Of a stretch of DNA of 20,246 nt, positions 17,693 to 20,246 are shown piece after piece (position 1 is the first letter of the stretch; the number at the start of each line of letters is the position of its first letter). This stretch comes from Chara braunii (taxonomy: Eukaryota; Streptophyta; Charophyceae; Charales; Characeae), in the NCBI GenBank assembly GCA_003427395.1, contig BFEA01000616.1, positions 503,307 through 523,552 on the forward strand, in the 5' to 3' direction. The translations under genes and the position numbers were made by a program. The notes below the pieces were generated by a model. It was not told the DNA's origin. It saw only the letters and a program-made list of their open reading frames with translations, and made no database searches.

Positions 17693-18155
17693 GCAGACCT
17701 CTCCTCCATCGCTGCCCCCATCCGTCCTACGCTGAATTGTGATGGTGTCCTAGGGTCGTGGCCCTTTTACTCTTTCTGCCCAGGTTTTGGCAGATGAGCT
17801 GTGAGTGGCTGAGCTGGTGGACCCTGAGTGCGTGTTGCTGACGAATTGTGATTCCTCCCTGTGAGTGGCTGAGCTGGTGGACCCTGGGTGCGTGTTGCTG
17901 ACGGATTGTGGTTACTCCCTTTCTGATTGGTTTCCCTGAGTGTTCATCCCTGGCATCTGAGGATGCTCCTCGTTTATCTCGTTCATCTTGATCTCCCTCA
18001 CCCTTCCCTTGTCTTCTAATAACCGGTTCTGGGCATAGTGCCTCGCCACTCCCCTGTAAGGGAGCATGGAATCCATTTTCCTGTGATGTATGAGAAAGTA
18101 TAAGAAAGTATGAGTGTCTGCTCTTATCAGCAGCACTGACACTGGAGGGGGTGTT

Positions 18156-18161
<6 letters not shown>
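17693..18161. other. Right flank of the gypsy; possible missing LINE 5' piece
   Basis: If the gypsy had inserted into one LINE, this DNA should hold the LINE's 5' end. On the minus strand an ATG at 17721 opens codons that run to 17692 in the same phase as ORF1 resuming at 7686, which fits but has a 1-in-3 chance. A 60-bp tandem repeat (17799-17918) follows, as can occur in LINE 5' untranslated regions. A 181-codon minus-strand frame (17727-18272) reads through the repeats and a poly(A) run, so I do not call it a gene. Confidence 0.35.
17799..17918. repeat. 60-bp tandem duplication
   Basis: Units 17799-17858 and 17859-17918 share CTGTGAGTGGCTGAGCTGG and GCGTGTTGCTGACG and differ at a few positions. 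Two copies, no obvious function; they could be promoter-like monomers of a retroposon 5' end. Confidence 0.85.

Positions 18162-18188
<27 letters not shown>
18162..18188 (+). other. Poly(A) run, 27 nt
   Basis: This long A run could be the tail of a plus-strand retroposon ending here. It is preceded by a hairpin, AGTGTC...GACACT (about 18111-18142), whose loop side contains CTGCTCTTATCA. It also forms the left edge of the inverted-repeat segment to 18950. Confidence 0.6.
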
Positions 18189-18192
<4 letters not shown>

Positions 18193-18218
18193 GGACTTAG
18201 GAGGCTGAGCCTTGTCAG

Positions 18219-18877
18219 GGGTCTAGTCCCACCTACAGCGTTGAGTTTTCTCAACGCTGAGCGTTCTATCACGTGCGGCAGGGTGGGACGGAGCTCTGCC
18301 GTTGATGTATTGCGATCTGATGGTGCCGAAATACAGGAGAATAACCTATTAGATTTTGTCTTATTGTAGAATTTTTATTTGACGTGAAAACCATTTTGTA
18401 GTTTGCTTTGGACCTTTTGGTTTGGGCGGGAAACCATTGTGCGTTGAGAAAACTACCCTACCGAGGGTAGGGTAGATTTCTCAACGGCCGTGCCTTTCCT
18501 TTTTTCGGTTTTTGAGACATCATTCCATCCTGAAACGGGGGAACTCTGACAGCTGTGTTTGGCTCTCTGGCATGAAACTCGTTTCCTTCTTTGGGCAATG
18601 AATGCATTTGGCCATCCACGTTTGTCCCTGTCCATTTTACGAATGATGACCTCCTGTCCCCTCACCACGGGGAGTAGCCCTTTTTCACGGAGACGGTCAC
18701 TCCGACTGTTCCAGACATTTTTCATTTCTCCGACTTACGTTATCAAAAATAAAGAGAAAAGTTGTTTCTAGCTTTTTTTTCAGTTTTTTTATTTCTTATT
18801 TCAAATTTATTAATGTCGAAATGGCGTCACACCGTTGAGTTTTCTAAACTCAACAACCTTAGGTGGGACCAGACCCC
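18219..18877. repeat. Inverted-repeat (foldback/MITE-like) segment with internal hairpins
   Basis: GGGGTCTAGTCCCACCTA near 18219-18236 is matched in inverse by TAGGTGGGACCAGACCCC near 18860-18877. Just inside each arm is a hairpin built on GTTGAG/CTCAAC: 18236-18245/18250-18259 on the left and 18834-18842/18846-18854 on the right. The segment is bounded by poly(A) on the left and poly(T) on the right. No transposase is encoded. A non-autonomous foldback or MITE-like element is the likeliest reading; two retroposons meeting tail to tail is the alternative. Confidence 0.55.
18442..18486. repeat. Near-perfect 45-nt hairpin
   Basis: CGTTGAGAAA, A, CTACCCTACC, loop GAG, GGTAGGGTAG, A, TTTCTCAACG. 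The arms are 21 nt with a single A-A mismatch and a 3-nt loop. The outer GTTGAG/CTCAAC stem is shared with the two arm hairpins of the surrounding inverted-repeat segment. Confidence 0.9.
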
Positions 18878-18907
18878 AGGTTGCAATTTTGTCATTTCGC
18901 AACCTGG
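18876..18907. repeat. 9-bp stem hairpin CCAGGTTGC/GCAACCTGG
   Basis: The arms are 18876-18884 and 18899-18907 with a 14-nt loop. It lies just outside the right arm of the inverted-repeat segment and before the poly(T) run. Confidence 0.8.
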
Positions 18908-18928
18908 CATGCCGTCGTCCTATCAGTG

Positions 18929-18950
18929 TTTTTTTTTTTTTTTTTTTTTT
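18929..18950 (-). other. Poly(T) run, 22 nt
   Basis: This could be the poly(A) tail of a minus-strand retroposon extending to the right, or the right-hand counterpart of the poly(A) at 18162-18188. A related 3'-end hairpin was not found beside it. Confidence 0.5.
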
Positions 18951-19387
18951 CTTCCCTTAAACCTTGAAAACTTTCATTTGAGGCCGGGGACCAGTAGTTC
19001 GAAAACTGCAGGGGAAGGGTGCGGTCGTCGTCATGACACAGTCCAGTAGCTCAAGCAGGAGCCCGGCAGCTTGCAGGGCGGGCGGCCAGCAGTACATTGT
19101 CGAGGTCGCTGGATAGTAGTTAAGGGCGGCGCCCACACTTGTTTTTTTTCTTTTCTGAGACTTCTTTCTTTTGTGTTTTCAATAAAAATGTCAAAAGGGC
19201 GACAGCCTTGAAAATATCATAATCGGACGTAACGGCCCTACGTAATCCAGAATTGTAGTATTTTACCCAATGCATCTGCTTCTAATATGGAGTTGGATCT
19301 CGGGTCTGTATTTCGGCACTTCAAGGGCATACCCCTGAGTTAGGCCACTTGGGGCATCCACACTTTCCTATTTGGGTGAAGGTCGCA

Positions 19388-19389
<2 letters not shown>
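18951..19389. other. Unassigned intergenic stretch
   Basis: No supported gene, RNA gene or repeat was found in these 440 bp. There is a short T-rich tract at 19141-19150 and an AATAAA string near 19181. Frames are short and look random. Confidence 0.5.
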
Positions 19390-19426
<37 letters not shown>

Positions 19427-19502
19427 GAAAACTTCAACTGCGGGAAAACCCACTTAATGAGGTGATAAGAGCAGCCCCGTTAAGTGGGTCCCAACGTTGA
19501 AG
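19390..19502 (-). other. Retroposon 3' end: hairpin followed by 33-nt poly(A) on the minus strand
   Basis: Thirty-three T (19390-19422) read as a poly(A) tail on the minus strand. Just upstream in that sense is a stem: CTTCAAC (19433-19439) with GTTGAAG (19496-19502), and inside it ACCCACTTAA (19448-19457) with TTAAGTGGGT (19480-19489). The loop contains CTGCTCTTATCA on the minus strand. Many LINE/SINE families have a 3' stem-loop before the tail that the reverse transcriptase recognises; assignment here is inference. Confidence 0.5.
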
Positions 19503-19527
19503 GCTCCATCTATTGGTGGGGAGCTAC

Positions 19528-20190
19528 CTACACCTGCTGGAAATCGGGTCCAGCATCCCTGTAGAATGGCGGCGTATGTCTGCTGGAAACCGGGTCCAGC
19601 ATCCCTGTAGAATGATGTGTAAGGATGTTATATCCAATACTGTCCAAGTTCTCTAATGATAGCCTACCGCGGCGGCGCGGCCGCGGCCTGAACCAACCGA
19701 GTGCCCTGGTTGGGAGTCTGCGAGAGGAGGTAGGTCCAGAGGAGGGTGGACCAGGTGGCGGAGGAAGCGCTGGCGGGGGGAGGAAGCCTGGCGCTTCTGC
19801 TGGCGGTGGAGGTTGTGAGGGGTTAGGGACGTATTGGGGATTGTTGTATGTGAGGTACAGGTTTTGGAGATTGCCGGAGCTTGGGGCGGGGGGATACTGA
19901 GTGTAAGCGGGATGAATGTGATACGGTGATGGCATGAGGGCCGAGACTGACAGGTATGGGTCTGCACGGGGAGGATGAATTGCGAGAGGCTTATGGGATG
20001 AGTCAGCGTTCGTACGGAGGGGAAGTCGGAGCGGGGGAGGAGCTTGTGGGTAGTGGATGGAGACGAGGGGCGGTGATGACAGAAGGCCTGAGAGTGGGTG
20101 GAGGGCATGAGAAGTGACTTGGGGGGGAGGATTGGGTTGGTTTGACAACGACAATTGATGCGTTTGATTGTGGTGCGTGGAAGCATACAA
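19528..20190 (-). CDS. Proline-rich open frame, 220 codons, doubtful gene or first exon
   Basis: The frame is Pro/Ser/Tyr/His-rich, with PPPLRLPLRTN, SPYHIHPAYTQYPPAP, NPQYVPNPSQPPPP and PPPALPPPPGPPSSGPTSS. There is no signal peptide, membrane segment or known domain. On its strand it is preceded within 20 nt by a (CT)22 tract, as seen in some plant 5' leaders. Against it, the overlapping frame 19653-20198 is also open over 180 codons, so lack of stops is weak evidence in this C-rich strand. The last 40 codons run into the 46-bp repeat at 19535-19614. If real, coding probably stops earlier at a splice donor such as GCGGTAGGC near 19663-19671. I do not recognise a family. Confidence 0.22.
   Translation of the reverse strand: MYASTHHNQTHQLSLSNQPNPPPQVTSHALHPLSGLLSSPPLVSIHYPQAPPPLRLPLRTNADSSHKPLAIHPPRADPYLSVSALMPSPYHIHPAYTQYPPAPSSGNLQNLYLTYNNPQYVPNPSQPPPPAEAPGFLPPPALPPPPGPPSSGPTSSRRLPTRALGWFRPRPRRRGRLSLENLDSIGYNILTHHSTGMLDPVSSRHTPPFYRDAGPDFQQV
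19535..19614. repeat. 46-bp tandem repeat carrying the GCTGGA/TCCAGC hairpin
   Basis: A 34-nt block starting at 19535 recurs at 19581 with one difference. Each block opens TGCTGGAAAYCGGGTCCAGC and closes ATCCCTGTAGAATG. The first 20 nt match the LINE 3' noncoding copy at 360-379. Confidence 0.88.
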
Positions 20191-20198
20191 GTAATCAC

Positions 20199-20202
<4 letters not shown>

Positions 20203-20246
<44 letters not shown>
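20203..20246. repeat. (AG)22 microsatellite at the window edge
   Basis: Uninterrupted AG dinucleotides run from 20203 to the last base, so the true length is unknown. On the minus strand this is a CT tract upstream of the proline-rich frame. Confidence 0.97.

Noticed and set aside
17727-18272. 181-codon minus-strand frame with a duplicated 20-residue block
   Set aside because: The repeat is just the 60-bp DNA duplication, and the frame reads through a poly(A) run as poly-Phe.
18425-18433. GGCGGGAAA, an E2F-like site
   Set aside because: One 9-mer match with no adjoining gene; expected by chance.
18951-19080. Pol III type B-box (AGTTCGAAAAC) suggesting a tRNA or SINE
   Set aside because: No A-box at a proper distance and no cloverleaf could be drawn.

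Overview
The window looks like transposon-filled heterochromatin from a green-plant-lineage (streptophyte) nuclear genome. Four signs point there: a Ty3/gypsy chromovirus primed from the initiator-Met tRNA, a plant-type LINE with a C-terminal zinc-binding (zf-RVT-like) region, plant telomere-like CCCTAAA motifs, and long purine-rich, AT-rich and homopolymer tracts. The style of the elements reminds me of charophyte algae such as Chara, but that is a guess from general knowledge. No intact host gene can be shown. All recognisable coding sequence is on the minus strand.

Layout. Positions 1-296 hold short tandem repeats. Positions 297-7686 hold a decayed non-LTR retrotransposon (LINE) on the minus strand: poly(A) tail at 297-309, 3' noncoding region to 810, ORF2 at 811-5347 (zinc-binding tail, reverse transcriptase, AP-type endonuclease) and ORF1 at 5372-7686. 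ORF1 is cut at 7686 by a Ty3/gypsy chromovirus at 7687-17692, also on the minus strand. Reading the chromovirus 5' to 3' on its own strand: LTR 17692-17512, primer binding site 17510-17499, a 2-kb noncoding leader (hairpin cluster, 600-bp purine/pyrimidine tract, AT-rich DNA, telomere-like motif), gag (15495-13339), protease, reverse transcriptase with RNase H, integrase with chromodomain (to 9010), 1.1 kb of 3' noncoding DNA, and LTR 7867-7687. Both elements are dead. The LINE ORF2 keeps one frame over 4.2 kb but has eight stop codons. The gypsy has several frameshifts and stops, and His replaces the protease catalytic Asp.

From 17693 to 20246 there is a 60-bp tandem repeat, an inverted-repeat, hairpin-rich segment bounded by poly(A) and poly(T) (18162-18950), a probable minus-strand retroposon 3' end (19390-19614), a proline-rich open frame of uncertain status, and a (GA)22 microsatellite at the window edge.

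Most worth a second look: the hairpin-dense leader beside the primer binding site, the inverted-repeat element with nested hairpins, a 60-residue proline-rich insertion inside the gypsy RNase H, an unassigned C-terminal domain in LINE ORF1, and an ATG-less open frame upstream of gag beside the telomere-like motif. I found no convincing new cellular system; the novelty is in transposon architecture.
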